Assembly (NCBI RefSeq): GCF_001684975.1
Contig: NZ_MAYH01000023.1
Coordinates: 682,001 to 746,000 of the forward strand
DNA from: Chryseobacterium artocarpi
Lineage (GTDB): Bacteria > Bacteroidota > Bacteroidia > Flavobacteriales > Weeksellaceae
DNA: 64,000 bases
Direction: 5' to 3'
Part shown: piece by piece, positions 52,907 through 63,812 of the stretch
How positions within the stretch are numbered: the stretch's first letter is position 1
Layout: each line of letters begins with the position of its first letter
Position numbers and translations under genes: made by a program
Notes under the pieces: generated by a model
Seen by the model: only the letters and a program-made list of their open reading frames with translations
What the model was told of the DNA's origin: nothing
Databases searched by the model: none

Positions 52907-55900
52907 ATGACTACCAACAACATTCACGATCAGGAAAAATATAGGTCTGCAGTATTAAAGAGACTTTTGTTTGGTTTTATACTTATTATTCTCATGAGCA
53001 GCACCCTTTCTGCACAAAGAGATACGGAACATTGGTTTGCTCCTATGATGTCCAGACTTAATGATTCCAACAAACAGGCTTTATTTTTATCTACAGATTC
53101 TACAATACCGTTTGCTGTAAGCATTTATAATAACAATCTACTGATAGGAACGGTAACTATCAGCAAAGGGAATCCTCAGTCTTTTGACATTCCTACGGAT
53201 CAGATGATTACCGGATCTCAGGCTGAACTTTTCAGAGCAACTGGACGCGGACTTTATGTAAAGGGAGAGAAACCTTTTTTCTGTACTTTCAGATTTTCTA
53301 CCAAAAATCATGGGGAGATTCTGACTTCTAAGGGCAAAGCAGGAATCGGTAACAAGTTTTATGTTTCATATGCTCCGTTAGCTACTTTAGCATCCAATAC
53401 TAATTTCACGTGTGGTATTTTAGCCACAGAAGATAATACTACTGTAAAAATTTCCAATTACAATTCTTCGGTAAAGTTTTCCAATGGCACTACAGGAGCT
53501 ACGAATCCTACCATGACTTTCACCTTGAATAAAGGACAATCCTATATTGTAGAAGGGAAAGGAAATGAAGCATCTAACCAAACCGGTTTTATGGGAGCTA
53601 AAATTGAAGCTGACAAACCCATTTCTGTTACCAATGGAAGTTTTAACGGACAAATTATCAATTCTAATAACGGTGGAGATATCCTTATGGATCAATCGAT
53701 CCCTGTGGAGCGCTTGGGAGAAGAATTTGTACTGGTAAAAGGTATGGCTCCTATTGCAAGCAATGTGGAAGGTGCTGTAGTAACCGCAACAGAGAATAAT
53801 ACGCAGGTTTATGTAAATGATGAAACAACACCTATTGCTACATTAAATGAAGGACAGTTTTATCACATTCAGTCTGCTTCTTACGTGAATCAAAATAGTA
53901 CAGGACATTATAATATGCGTATCCGTACTACTAAAAAAGCTTATGTATATCAACTGATGGCTGGAACATCAACTTCTTTTGTTGAAATTACCATTGGAGC
54001 CAATTATATTCCTCCTCTCAGCTGTTTTCTTCCGAAAAAAATAGACGAGATCGGAAAGATTGACGTCTTACCTTATTATACAGCCATCACGCCTATTGTC
54101 AAATTAAATATTATAACCGAAGCGGGAGCAACAGTATTTGTTAATAGCAATCCTATGTTACCTTCTCAAGGACCTTTTCCCGTATCCGGAAATACAAACT
54201 GGGTTTCTTATTCCGTATCTAATGTGACAGGAAATATCACTGTGGAATCTACAAAAGCTGTCACAGCCGGAATTGCTGCGGGAGAAGGCAATGTAGGATA
54301 TGGAGGATATTTTGCAGGATTCTCTTCTGTTCCTGTAATTGCCAAAAAAAGTGGAACCTGTATTCCTGATATAGTGCTGGAAGTAGATGACAGCTATGTT
54401 ACTTATCAATGGAATTTCAATGGAAACCCTATTTCTGGGGCAACAAGCAATACTTACACTCCCACGCAATCCGGAAATTATACCGTAACGGTTTCTGTGG
54501 GCGGAACATGCCCATCTGCAACAACACCGATTTATAAAGTGTTCAGCTGTACAGCACATACTACAAAAGCTTTAACGGTATGTTCTACCAATACACCTGT
54601 TACTATTACACCAACATTTACAAGTTCCACACAAATCCCTTCGCCAGGCAGTGTACAAATTATCACTCCATCTGCCAACGGAACATTGACAATCAATCCG
54701 GCAACAGGTATTTTAACTTATACAGCCAATGCTGGAGCAACTGCAGATACTTTCACCTATAAATTCTGCGGCAACATCCCGGAATTCTCAGATTGTGAAG
54801 AGGTAAAAACAAATGTGATAATACAGTCTGTTACAGCAAATAATGCAACCATTCAGGCATGCAATAATAATGGTACAGGAATTTTCGATCTTACTTCTGC
54901 CAATGTAGGAGGACCTGCTGGAAGCATTAAGAAATATTATCCTACTCAGGCAGATCTTCTTGCCGGAACAAATGAAATCATGTCTTCCAATACTTATAAC
55001 TCCCCAGCTCCAAAAGATGTATATGTAAAAGTAGCTACTGCTGAAGGGTGTTTTGCACAGGCAAAAATCAGTTTAACCTTTACACCGGCACCAGTTATAC
55101 AAAATGTATCTCTTAGTTCATGCCCTATTGATACGGAACCGGATAAAGGAAGTTTTGATCTTACCAAAGCAACGGTTACTGACGAAGGAGGAATCACCAA
55201 AGAATATTACAAAACCATACAGGATGCGGTTTCAGGAATCAATACTATTGTCAATCCGGCAACGTATATTTCTTCTAATACCACTGTATATATAAAAGTG
55301 ATCAATGCTTCGGGATGTTCGTCCATAGCTTCAGTTACTCTTGTTGTAACGCCATCACGACCATCTTCTTTGCTTAAAAATCAGTTTATATGTATTGATG
55401 CAACTACAATTCTTGATGCTGGTCCGGGGTATCAGTCTTATCAATGGAGTACGGGAGCTACCACTTCGTCTATCACAGTAAAGCCTGGACTCTATTCGGT
55501 TATTCTGGAACATGACAATTGCTTTACGAAGCAGGATGTAGCTGTAAATGTAGCCCCAAATCCAGTAATCAAGAACATTGATATTGATAACAATAAGGCT
55601 ACTCTTACGGTAATCGGAGGTAATCCTCCTTATTTATATTCTATTGATAATGTGCACTGGCAGGCTTCAAATACATTCACAGGGTTACCTAACGGACAGA
55701 ATATATTCTATGTGAAGGACAATTACAATTGTGATCCTGTAAAAGTAGAATTAACGGTTATCAATATTATCAACGCTATTACTCCAAATGGTGATAATAT
55801 TAACGACACAGTGTCCTACATAGACCTTGCTTATAAAAAAGACCTTTCCTTCACGGTATATGACCGATACGGAAACAATGTATTCACAGGAAGTCGCTTT

Positions 55901-56038
55901 AATAATTATACATGGGACGGCAAATCCGGTAATAAGAGTGTCTTTACAGGAACGTATTGGTATGTCATCACCTGGAAAGAACCCAAATTACAAGATGCCA
56001 TTATCAAATATACCGGCTGGATTCTATTAAAAAATTAA
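52907..56038 (+). CDS. T9SS type B cargo with IgGFc-binding-like N-terminal domain (copy 1)
   Basis: 1043 residues. A signal segment at about 17-38 ([18 protein letters not shown]) follows a longer n-region than in copy 2. The N-terminal half (to about 480) resembles the IgGFc-binding domain, with [10 protein letters not shown] and the [13 protein letters not shown] block. Ig-like modules follow ([35 protein letters not shown]). The C-terminus (about 956-1043, [13 protein letters not shown] to GWILLKN) is a gliding-motility/type B sorting domain. Surface attachment is likely; the ligand is unknown. The next gene is a tandem paralogue. Confidence 0.85.
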   Translation: MTTNNIHDQEKYRSAVLKRLLFGFILIILMSSTLSAQRDTEHWFAPMMSRLNDSNKQALFLSTDSTIPFAVSIYNNNLLIGTVTISKGNPQSFDIPTDQMITGSQAELFRATGRGLYVKGEKPFFCTFRFSTKNHGEILTSKGKAGIGNKFYVSYAPLATLASNTNFTCGILATEDNTTVKISNYNSSVKFSNGTTGATNPTMTFTLNKGQSYIVEGKGNEASNQTGFMGAKIEADKPISVTNGSFNGQIINSNNGGDILMDQSIPVERLGEEFVLVKGMAPIASNVEGAVVTATENNTQVYVNDETTPIATLNEGQFYHIQSASYVNQNSTGHYNMRIRTTKKAYVYQLMAGTSTSFVEITIGANYIPPLSCFLPKKIDEIGKIDVLPYYTAITPIVKLNIITEAGATVFVNSNPMLPSQGPFPVSGNTNWVSYSVSNVTGNITVESTKAVTAGIAAGEGNVGYGGYFAGFSSVPVIAKKSGTCIPDIVLEVDDSYVTYQWNFNGNPISGATSNTYTPTQSGNYTVTVSVGGTCPSATTPIYKVFSCTAHTTKALTVCSTNTPVTITPTFTSSTQIPSPGSVQIITPSANGTLTINPATGILTYTANAGATADTFTYKFCGNIPEFSDCEEVKTNVIIQSVTANNATIQACNNNGTGIFDLTSANVGGPAGSIKKYYPTQADLLAGTNEIMSSNTYNSPAPKDVYVKVATAEGCFAQAKISLTFTPAPVIQNVSLSSCPIDTEPDKGSFDLTKATVTDEGGITKEYYKTIQDAVSGINTIVNPATYISSNTTVYIKVINASGCSSIASVTLVVTPSRPSSLLKNQFICIDATTILDAGPGYQSYQWSTGATTSSITVKPGLYSVILEHDNCFTKQDVAVNVAPNPVIKNIDIDNNKATLTVIGGNPPYLYSIDNVHWQASNTFTGLPNGQNIFYVKDNYNCDPVKVELTVINIINAITPNGDNINDTVSYIDLAYKKDLSFTVYDRYGNNVFTGSRFNNYTWDGKSGNKSVFTGTYWYVITWKEPKLQDAIIKYTGWILLKN

Positions 56039-56071
56039 AAATCTTCTGAACTCTACAACTCAATATTATCA

Positions 56072-56106
56072 TCCGCAAGGGCATGAAACTCTTGCGGAGA
56101 TATTTT
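56072..56106 (+). terminator. Terminator between the tandem T9SS genes
   Basis: TCCGCAAG (56072-56079) with CTTGCGGA (56091-56098), then TATTTTTA. It suggests that the two paralogues are expressed separately. Confidence 0.7.
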
Positions 56107-56128
56107 TAACTCATTTTTTCCATACTTT

Positions 56129-59100
56129 ATGAAAAAGATTATACTTATTTTACTGTTATCTCTTTTTTCTTCCACCATTCTGGCACAAAGGGATACGGAT
56201 CATTGGTTTGCCCCGATGATCGCAAGTTCCAGCAACGGATCTCCGAAACAGGCTCTTTATTTGTCTACAGACAGCATGGTTCCTTTTTCCGTTTCCATTT
56301 ATAATAATAATGCGGTTATAGGAACAGTTACGATCAGTAAAGGAAACCCTCAGACCTTTGATGTTCCTCTTACCCTAATGGTGGGACAAAACACTACCGA
56401 TGCCATGAGCGTAAAAACCCGTGGACTTTATCTTCATGGAGACCTCCCTTTCTTTGCAACTTATAGATTTTCAGAAGTTAATCATGGTGAAATTTTAACA
56501 TCGAAAGGTAAAGCAGGACTTGGAAAGCTTTTCTATGCCGTGTATGCTCCATTAATGAATAACCAGAATTCCCAGAACTTCTCTTGCTCCATTCTTGCCA
56601 CAGAAGACAACACCCAGATTAAGGTTTCAGGATATGCTATGACAACGTGGTTTTACAACAACTATAACGGACTTACCCACCCATCTATTACAATTAATCT
56701 AAATAAAGGACAATCTTACACATTTGCAGGCTTTGCAAACAAACCGGGAAATAAAGACGGATTTATCGGGGCTAAAATAGAAGCCACCAAACCTGTATCC
56801 GTGACTAACGGAAATTATCACGGGCAATTCGGGATGTCACCACCTTATAACGGAGAAGACATTATCATGGATCAGTCCGTGCCTGTTGAACGTCTTGGAA
56901 ATGAATTCGTTCTGATCAAAGGAAAAGGTAATCTTATCCCTGAAATAGAAGGTGCTATCATCGTCGCTACTGAAGATAACACAGAGATAAGACTCAACAA
57001 CAACCCTACTCCTGTTGCTACCATTAATGCGGGTAAATACTATCGTGTCAGCGCAATGAATTATATGCTCAATGGTCCTGCACATCATAATATGTACATT
57101 AAAGCTTCAAAAAATGTTTATGTTTACCAGCTTTTATCAGGGATTGAAGATAATGATGCAACGGAAGGTTTTAATTATATTCCTCCTCTTAACTGCTTCC
57201 TACCCAATGTCATCGATGAGATCGGAAAAATAGGTGAATTACCTTATTATACGACTTTTAACCCTCCATTATTTGTAAAACTTAATATCCTTACACAAAC
57301 AGGAGCCACTGTTATGGTCAACGGAACACCTACCAATGCAGCCGAAGGACCATTCCCTGTAACCGGAACTCCGGATTGGGTATCTTATTCTATTCCGAAT
57401 ATTACTGGAAATGTCACTGTAACCTCCACCAAAGCTGTCACTGCAGGAATTGCAGGAGGAAGCGGAAATCTGGGATATGGTGGTTATTTTGCGGGATTTA
57501 ATTCTATTCCTGTGATCAGTAAATCTGTCGGAGAATGTGTTCCCGGAATTATCTTAGAAGTGGAAGCCGGTTTTGATCATTATCAATGGAACCTGAATGG
57601 CAATCCTATTCCGGGTGCCAACTCAAACACCTACACTCCTACAGGATCAGGAAATTATACAGTTTCCATCACCAAAGGAACCTGCGCACCTCTTACTACT
57701 TATCCGTATAAAGTACAAAACTGCCTCGTGAATACTGTAAAACCAATGAATATCTGTAGTACAAGAACGCCTACAGCCATTACACCTGCTTTTACCAATT
57801 CTACGCAGACTCCGGTTCCGGGAACAGTACAGATTGTTACTCCGCCTGCCAACGGTACTTTAACTTTAGATTCAACAACAGGTATTCTGACCTATATTGC
57901 CAATGTAGGAACAACCGTGGATACTTTTACGTATAAATTCTGTGGAAATGATCCTGAATTTACAGATTGTGAGCAGGTAAAAGTGAATATAACCGTACAA
58001 CCTCTGGTATTGACAAATGCTACTGTAAAAGCGTGTGATCTCAATGGTTCAGGTATTTTTGATTTAACAGCAGCGAATGTTGGAGGTCCGGCTACTGCCG
58101 TAAAAAGATATTACAGAACCTTAGCAGATCTTAGCGCAGGTATCAATGAAATTATTCCAGCCAATGCTTTTCAATCCGTTGCTCCGGCTGAAGTTTATGT
58201 AAAAGCAACAACCATAGAAGGCTGTACTGCCAATGCAAAGATCAGTCTTGAGTTTCATCCAAAGCCTGTGATCATGGACGTTGATCTTAGCGGATGTTTT
58301 GTTCAGAATAATACAAACACCGGAACTTTTGACCTGACGACAGCCCTTGTGACGACTACAAACCCTGTAACGAAAAGATATTACCCAACTCTTACTGATG
58401 CCGTAAACGGAACTAATGAAATTACTACTCCCACAAACTTCGTATCTCCCAATACAACAATATATGTAAAAGTAATCACCGCAAACGGATGTTTTGACTT
58501 TGCGAAAATAACATTGAAGGTAACACGCCCCAATCCCTCACCTCTTTTGGTAGATCAATACATCTGCCCCGACGCAAGAACCACATTAGATGCTGGTCCA
58601 GGTTATACTTCATACCAATGGAGCACCGGTGCCAACACACAGTCTATTATTGCTTCTGTAGGAACTTATTGGGTAATATTAACGTCCAATGGCTGCCAGA
58701 CCAAGCAAACTGTAAATGTAATGCCCGTTCCAAGTCCTAAAATTAAAAAAGTAGATGTGAACAATAATACGGTAACCCTTACTGTAGAAGGCGGAACACC
58801 TCCTTATCAATATTCAAAAGATGAAATGATCTGGCAGGATTCCAATGTATTTACCAATCTTGTGCGTGGGAAAAATACATTCTATGTGAAAGATTCTTAC
58901 AACTGTAAGCCAGTTCAGGTGGAAGTATTGGTTCCCAATCTTGTTAACGCTATTACACCCAACAGCGATGGAATCAATGATACGTTAGATTATTCCGAAC
59001 TTTCTTATTTAAAGGATTTAAAGTTTTCAATATTCAACAGATATGGGCAGCTTATCTATTCTTCGGATAAAAACAACAGCTACAAATGGGACGGAACCAT

Positions 59101-59215
59101 TAGCGGAATACCTGTAAGCAGCGGAACCTACTGGTATGAAATAAGCTGGACAGAACCAGACTCTACCAAGCTCACTTCTTATACCGGATGGATCATGGTA
59201 AAAAATAGAAATTAA
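56129..59215 (+). CDS. T9SS type B cargo with IgGFc-binding-like N-terminal domain (copy 2)
   Basis: 1028 residues with the same domain order as the preceding gene: signal peptide 1-19 (ends TILAQ), RDTDHWFAPM at the mature start, the VERLGNEFVLIKG block, Ig-like modules ([35 protein letters not shown]) and a type B sorting domain from about 940 (NAITPNSDGINDT to GWIMVKN). The two proteins are clearly paralogous along their full length but well diverged. Probable function is surface adhesion or binding. Confidence 0.86.
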   Translation: MKKIILILLLSLFSSTILAQRDTDHWFAPMIASSSNGSPKQALYLSTDSMVPFSVSIYNNNAVIGTVTISKGNPQTFDVPLTLMVGQNTTDAMSVKTRGLYLHGDLPFFATYRFSEVNHGEILTSKGKAGLGKLFYAVYAPLMNNQNSQNFSCSILATEDNTQIKVSGYAMTTWFYNNYNGLTHPSITINLNKGQSYTFAGFANKPGNKDGFIGAKIEATKPVSVTNGNYHGQFGMSPPYNGEDIIMDQSVPVERLGNEFVLIKGKGNLIPEIEGAIIVATEDNTEIRLNNNPTPVATINAGKYYRVSAMNYMLNGPAHHNMYIKASKNVYVYQLLSGIEDNDATEGFNYIPPLNCFLPNVIDEIGKIGELPYYTTFNPPLFVKLNILTQTGATVMVNGTPTNAAEGPFPVTGTPDWVSYSIPNITGNVTVTSTKAVTAGIAGGSGNLGYGGYFAGFNSIPVISKSVGECVPGIILEVEAGFDHYQWNLNGNPIPGANSNTYTPTGSGNYTVSITKGTCAPLTTYPYKVQNCLVNTVKPMNICSTRTPTAITPAFTNSTQTPVPGTVQIVTPPANGTLTLDSTTGILTYIANVGTTVDTFTYKFCGNDPEFTDCEQVKVNITVQPLVLTNATVKACDLNGSGIFDLTAANVGGPATAVKRYYRTLADLSAGINEIIPANAFQSVAPAEVYVKATTIEGCTANAKISLEFHPKPVIMDVDLSGCFVQNNTNTGTFDLTTALVTTTNPVTKRYYPTLTDAVNGTNEITTPTNFVSPNTTIYVKVITANGCFDFAKITLKVTRPNPSPLLVDQYICPDARTTLDAGPGYTSYQWSTGANTQSIIASVGTYWVILTSNGCQTKQTVNVMPVPSPKIKKVDVNNNTVTLTVEGGTPPYQYSKDEMIWQDSNVFTNLVRGKNTFYVKDSYNCKPVQVEVLVPNLVNAITPNSDGINDTLDYSELSYLKDLKFSIFNRYGQLIYSSDKNNSYKWDGTISGIPVSSGTYWYEISWTEPDSTKLTSYTGWIMVKNRN

Positions 59216-59256
59216 AGATTGGTACCCATCTGCTTATATACTTTTTGTTTAAAGAG

Positions 59257-59290
59257 ACTGCCTCAATATTTTTTGAGGCAGTTTTATTTT
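59257..59290 (+). terminator. Terminator after the second type B cargo gene
   Basis: Perfect 10-bp stem ACTGCCTCAA (59257-59266) with TTGAGGCAGT (59273-59282), then TTTATTTT. Confidence 0.9.
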
Positions 59291-59299
59291 ACAAGCTAT

Positions 59300-59551
59300 T
59301 TACTTCAGGTTTCTGGATTCCAACTCTCTGTTTATTGACTGATCGTTTTTCTTCCATTGAGTGGTTAAAATCAGTACAAATATTAAAGGAAATATTGTGA
59401 AGAATCCAATACCGTGTTTCACAGAACTGTATACTGCAATTCCGATTAAAAAACCAATCAAAACCGCATTGATTATTTTACCTGATTTTAATTTTTGTTT
59501 TTTATCCAGTAGTTCCTGATCCGTCAATTCGCTTAGATCTTTTTCTTTCAT
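59300..59551 (-). CDS. Small two-helix membrane protein
   Basis: 83 residues from the ATG at 59551. A charged N-terminus (MKEKDLSELTDQELLDKKQK) precedes two hydrophobic helices (INAVLIGFLIGIAVYSS; GFFTIFPLIFVLIL) and a charged tail. Family not recognised. It lies 34 bp after the secreted protein gene that follows in this list, on the same strand. Confidence 0.65.
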   Translation of the reverse strand: MKEKDLSELTDQELLDKKQKLKSGKIINAVLIGFLIGIAVYSSVKHGIGFFTIFPLIFVLILTTQWKKNDQSINRELESRNLK

Positions 59552-59585
59552 CCGTTTAATTTTTATGGTTATTGTCGTTTGTTTT

Positions 59586-60128
59586 TTAGTTGGCTGCCGG
59601 ATCAATCAGTTCTTTTGTGATTCCTACAGACTTAAGTAGATTTTTACCATCAAATAATAAGGTAGCATAGTGCTTTCCTTTTTTGAAGATCAATTTTGAA
59701 CCCCCTTCAAATTCACTGTCCATGCCTAGTTTTTGATCTTTTGCTCCATATTTTGCAAATTTGGTTTTACTTTCCTGTAAAGTTGTTTTATTCAGGGTAA
59801 GTCCGTAAGGTAATCCTGCCACTACTACAGGTTTATCATCCGGAATATCAAAAAAGATTTCATCCACAGAATCGTTTTTCCCCAAAGCGGTATAAAGCTC
59901 CAATCCTGATTTGGTAAGCCATCTCGCATATCTTTCTCCATTGGCATTTTCATAATAAGAAGCATCCGTATTCAGTATTGTTGTAATTTTTTCAACTGTT
60001 TGAGGTAAAACAAACTCAGATTCTTTGTTCACTAAGGTCTTCAGCTCTACCCTCTTCTGCGAAAAAGCGGTTACACTTATCAATTGAAATACAACGGCTA
60101 ATATTAATGTTAATGGTTTTATCTGCAT
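59586..60128 (-). CDS. Secreted protein of unknown function
   Basis: 180 residues from the ATG at 60128. Signal peptide about 1-24 (ends TAFSQ). The mature protein is mixed alpha/beta with no cysteine and no motif that I recognise. An upstream in-frame start at 60179 lacks signal-peptide logic. It probably forms an operon with the small membrane protein downstream. Confidence 0.7.
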   Translation of the reverse strand: MQIKPLTLILAVVFQLISVTAFSQKRVELKTLVNKESEFVLPQTVEKITTILNTDASYYENANGERYARWLTKSGLELYTALGKNDSVDEIFFDIPDDKPVVVAGLPYGLTLNKTTLQESKTKFAKYGAKDQKLGMDSEFEGGSKLIFKKGKHYATLLFDGKNLLKSVGITKELIDPAAN

Positions 60129-60270
60129 GAGATTATTGAATTTAATGATTTGATGGTTAAAGATATTAAAATTTAACAAAGCAAATAAAAGGAGAATGTA
60201 AATTACCTAGTCTCAACAGAAAACAGTGTAAATCATTCAAACACAACTGACCAGTTTAAAGTAAAAAAAC

Positions 60271-62226
60271 TCACAAATCACTGACCCCTATTTTTGAAAG
60301 GTGCTTATGGACTGTCGAAAGGCTAATATTTCTTTTCTCAGCAATATCAAAAGCTGTATTACCCTCTTCAAATAACTGAAACGTGATAAGATGTGTAGGC
60401 TTTTTGCTCACCTTTACCGAAGTATCAAGCTCATTCTCCTTATTAAATAAAGCAATATCCAATAAAGAACAGGCTTTTAGTTTTTCAAGGTATTCATGAA
60501 GTTCATAAAGCAGATTTTTTGTTTCTTCATTATATACTTTTAAATCTTTAACCCCGATAGTTTCGGCATAGAAATCCTTTAACGGCAGTAAAATCTGTTC
60601 TGCTATATTTTTATAGAAAAAATTCACAGCTCCTTTACATTTATCTTCAATTTCAGTCCATGACAGATTTTCTTCTATAAAATGCTTAATACTTTGCTGG
60701 CTTATTCTTTTAAACTTTTCGGAGATTTTAAAAAGCCTATCACTCTCTTTTTCAATAGAATGAGATAATCGCGCTGCTTTTTCCAGGCTGGATAATTCTG
60801 TGGTAAACAATGCTGTCATCCATAGTTTCACAGCTTCTTTTAACCAAGTTGAATCTACTGTCATCTGAACTTTATGAAGAACATAATTATATTTTTCCTT
60901 TACCAATAGGTCTTCCAAGTAATCATTAACATTGGTAATACGTTGAAAATTTTCAATTCTGTCATCTTTAAATATTGCACTTTCCGGAATTCTGGATTTC
61001 AAAACAATTCCTTCCAACGTCCGGCAGCGGCTTAATGCAACATATACCTGTCCACTGGCAAAAGATCTGCCCGCATCTACAATCACCCGGTCAAATGTCA
61101 GCCCCTGACTTTTATGAATGGTAACTGCCCACGCAAGACGGATAGGATATTGTTCAAAGCTTCCCAATACTTCTGTGACAATATTTTTTTCAGCATCAAG
61201 AAAGTACCTTTTATTTTCCCAGACTTCTTTTGTCAGCGTAATTTCTCTTCCACTTGAATCCAGAATAGCCTTCACCGTGTTGTCATCCAGATAAGAAACC
61301 TCAGCCAGTTTACCATTATAAAACTTTTTCTCCGGTGAAGAATCATTTCTGATAAACATAATTCTGGTTCCTAATTTCAGTTCCATCACTTCCTCAACCG
61401 GATATTGAGTTTCATAAAACTGCCCTATGACCGAAGCTTGATAAAACCTTGAATCTTCTTCAATTTCAGACAATTTTTTCTGATTGATATGATCTGCAAT
61501 ACGATTGTGAGAACAAAGATGAATATAATGTTCATTTTCGGGTTCAAAATCCGGGTCGTAACGGGAATTCAGAGCATCAAAATCCAATTCGGAAAGATCA
61601 GCATGTCTCACTGAGTTCAGGATTTCCAGAAATTTTTCATCCTGCTGCCGATAGACTTTCATCAACTCTACCGTTAATAATGGAATATTCTGTAAAGCTT
61701 TAGCCGAAAAGAAAAAAGGTGTTTCATAGAATTTTGATAATATCTTCTCAGAGTCTTCTCTTACTACGGGCGGCAACTGATACAAATCTCCTATCAAAAG
61801 CAGCTGCGCTCCGCCAAAAGGTAATTGATTTCTTCTGACTCTCCTCAAAGAATGATCCATCATATCCAACAGATCTGCTCTCAGCATGGAAACTTCATCA
61901 ATGATTATCAGCTCTATTTCCCGGAACAGGTTTAATTTATCTTTCCGATATTTAAAATGCGGAAACAGTTCATTGATATTCATTGCAAGATTAGGATCTA
62001 CATATTCTGTAGTGGGGACAAACGTTCTTGAAGGAATTGAAAACAGAGAATGAATCGTTACGCCACCGGCATTCATTGCGGCAATTCCTGTGGGTGCTAC
62101 AATAATATGTTTTTTACGGGTGTTTTTTACAAATTCATTGAGAAAAGTAGTCTTTCCGGTTCCTGCTTTCCCGGTTAAAAATACATTTCTGTTCGTAAAT
62201 TCTATTAGCTCTGTCAGTGATTCCAA
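60271..62226 (-). CDS. PIF1/RecD-like helicase with C-terminal helix-turn-helix
   Basis: 651-residue superfamily 1B DNA helicase. Walker A GKAGTGKTT (19-27), VAPTGIAAMNAGG (Ia), IIDEVSMLRADLLDMM (II), LIGDLYQLPPV (III), and the late block WAVTIHKSQGLTFDRVIVD and QVYVALSRCR (V/VI). After a helical linker, a final helix-turn-helix (about 610-651: FQLFEEGNTAFDIAEKRN then LSTVHKHLSKIG) resembles the HTH seen at the end of RecQ-type helicases. A role in replication-fork or recombination DNA unwinding is inferred from the family. It is 20 bp after the esterase gene. Confidence 0.9.
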   Translation of the reverse strand: MESLTELIEFTNRNVFLTGKAGTGKTTFLNEFVKNTRKKHIIVAPTGIAAMNAGGVTIHSLFSIPSRTFVPTTEYVDPNLAMNINELFPHFKYRKDKLNLFREIELIIIDEVSMLRADLLDMMDHSLRRVRRNQLPFGGAQLLLIGDLYQLPPVVREDSEKILSKFYETPFFFSAKALQNIPLLTVELMKVYRQQDEKFLEILNSVRHADLSELDFDALNSRYDPDFEPENEHYIHLCSHNRIADHINQKKLSEIEEDSRFYQASVIGQFYETQYPVEEVMELKLGTRIMFIRNDSSPEKKFYNGKLAEVSYLDDNTVKAILDSSGREITLTKEVWENKRYFLDAEKNIVTEVLGSFEQYPIRLAWAVTIHKSQGLTFDRVIVDAGRSFASGQVYVALSRCRTLEGIVLKSRIPESAIFKDDRIENFQRITNVNDYLEDLLVKEKYNYVLHKVQMTVDSTWLKEAVKLWMTALFTTELSSLEKAARLSHSIEKESDRLFKISEKFKRISQQSIKHFIEENLSWTEIEDKCKGAVNFFYKNIAEQILLPLKDFYAETIGVKDLKVYNEETKNLLYELHEYLEKLKACSLLDIALFNKENELDTSVKVSKKPTHLITFQLFEEGNTAFDIAEKRNISLSTVHKHLSKIGVSDL

Positions 62227-62246
62227 TCTTTCGATAAGCGATTTAA

Positions 62247-63566
62247 TTATTGTCCATTCAAATCTACGGTTTTATCAATATAAATAACGCCGTTGAACGA
62301 AGATGTATAATCCATTTTTGCTTCAAAACCCAGATCAAAAAGCCTTGAAGAAAACCATGGGTAACCGCTCGGCTTACCTTGTGCATTCGGTAAAGGAATA
62401 AATAAAAGGTCTGTTTTCTTGGTTTTCAGATACCATTCCAAAGAACCTTCTTTTGATTCAGGAACCTTGGCTTTTTTAGTAAAATCAGCATGAAAAAAAT
62501 CTTTCCCAAAGAAAGCCGGTGAAAAGTTTCCGCTTCCCGAAGTAATCGCCAATGAATACACCTGATCTTTAAATGCTCTGTAAATTTCAGTTCCAAAATA
62601 AGTAAAACCTTTATAAGTATCGGTTTCATACCATTGTTTGGCAAATTCAGGATTGAAAGACATATAGGTATTAACATCCAATACATTGTGATTATTATGC
62701 GACCAAACCATAATTTTTTTTCCGGGGAAAATATATTTTGAAAGGAAAATAAAGTTCTCCGCCATCATAATATCACGGCTTTTTTCAAGAATAATCAAAT
62801 CAAAAAGGTTTCTGATATTATTGACTTCAATCAGCCATAAGTTTCTCTGTCTTGGATCTACTGAACTGAATTTCACAGCTTCTTCAATCTTATTGAGCTC
62901 AGTATTGAAATTATCCTTATCTACCCCATTCTTTTTGGAAGAAAATTCGTTTTGTAATATATATTCAAGGTCTTTCACGAACTTCCTGTACGCTTCTGAA
63001 TCAACATTATACTGGGATGATCTCACAATATCGGTAAGGTTTCCGATCAATTTTGTTTTTGAAAAATTCCCTGCATGACGGGAATCTATCCCACCCAAAA
63101 GAATAGGATTGTTTCCTTTCAATTCTTTTTTATAATAAGTCCATAAATCCTGACTTACCTTACTTTCAGTCCAGCATGTATAGATATTTTCTTTAGCAGA
63201 AACATCTATCGAATTCAAATCTTTAATATCAGAAAGTTCAAACATAATGGCGTAGAGATCAGCTTCAAACATCAGAACATCAAAACCCTTTTTCTCGTGA
63301 AGATATTTTACTAATCTTGTCTTCATCTGAATGGCACCACCATCTCCATGGCTAGGCTCTCCCAGCAACACAAAATTTGCTTCACCAATGGATCTTCCTA
63401 TAGCTTCAAGATCATTAAAATTTGTATCATTCGGGGAAAGAGATCGTATTTTGCTGCCGCTTTTGTAAAGCTCGTCAATATATTGTTTTGAAAAGTCTGT
63501 TTTTGACTGTGCATTTGAAAAATGACCTGCCGACAGCAAAAGAGCCATCACCATAAGCTTTCTCAT
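62247..63566 (-). CDS. Secreted erythromycin esterase-like hydrolase
   Basis: 439 residues from the ATG at 63566. Signal peptide about 1-20 (ends SNAQS). The family motif LLGEPSHGDGGA has the metal/catalytic glutamate and histidine (E70, H73), and MFEADLYA holds a second glutamate (E101). Family members include macrolide esterases (EreA/EreB) and the succinoglycan-related proteins, most untested. The export signal is unlike resistance EreA/B, which are cytoplasmic, so a resistance role should not be assumed. Confidence 0.85.
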   Translation of the reverse strand: MRKLMVMALLLSAGHFSNAQSKTDFSKQYIDELYKSGSKIRSLSPNDTNFNDLEAIGRSIGEANFVLLGEPSHGDGGAIQMKTRLVKYLHEKKGFDVLMFEADLYAIMFELSDIKDLNSIDVSAKENIYTCWTESKVSQDLWTYYKKELKGNNPILLGGIDSRHAGNFSKTKLIGNLTDIVRSSQYNVDSEAYRKFVKDLEYILQNEFSSKKNGVDKDNFNTELNKIEEAVKFSSVDPRQRNLWLIEVNNIRNLFDLIILEKSRDIMMAENFIFLSKYIFPGKKIMVWSHNNHNVLDVNTYMSFNPEFAKQWYETDTYKGFTYFGTEIYRAFKDQVYSLAITSGSGNFSPAFFGKDFFHADFTKKAKVPESKEGSLEWYLKTKKTDLLFIPLPNAQGKPSGYPWFSSRLFDLGFEAKMDYTSSFNGVIYIDKTVDLNGQ

Positions 63567-63812
63567 AAATAATTCCTGGTATTTAATTTTTTGCAAAATA
63601 CATCAAAGATCCATAAAAGACAAACGAAATACATTGAAAAAAATAACTTTATGTAATATAAAAATGGAGAACCTAAGCTGAAATTCTAACGATTAAAAGA
63701 GATCTTATTTTAGGGCACAATATCCCGGATTATGATTGATAGCAACCATTTTATTTCTTACGGATCACTATAATTTTTTCTTCATTAATACTTACTTTTA
63801 CGACTCCAAATC

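Noticed and set aside
54158..54559. 133-codon minus-strand frame inside the first type B cargo gene
   Set aside because: Antisense to a repetitive Ig-like region; the composition reflects the reverse complement of Thr/Ser/Asn-rich repeats.
52907..59215. The tandem type B cargo genes as one broken gene
   Set aside because: Each has its own signal peptide, full domain set, sorting domain and an intervening terminator.
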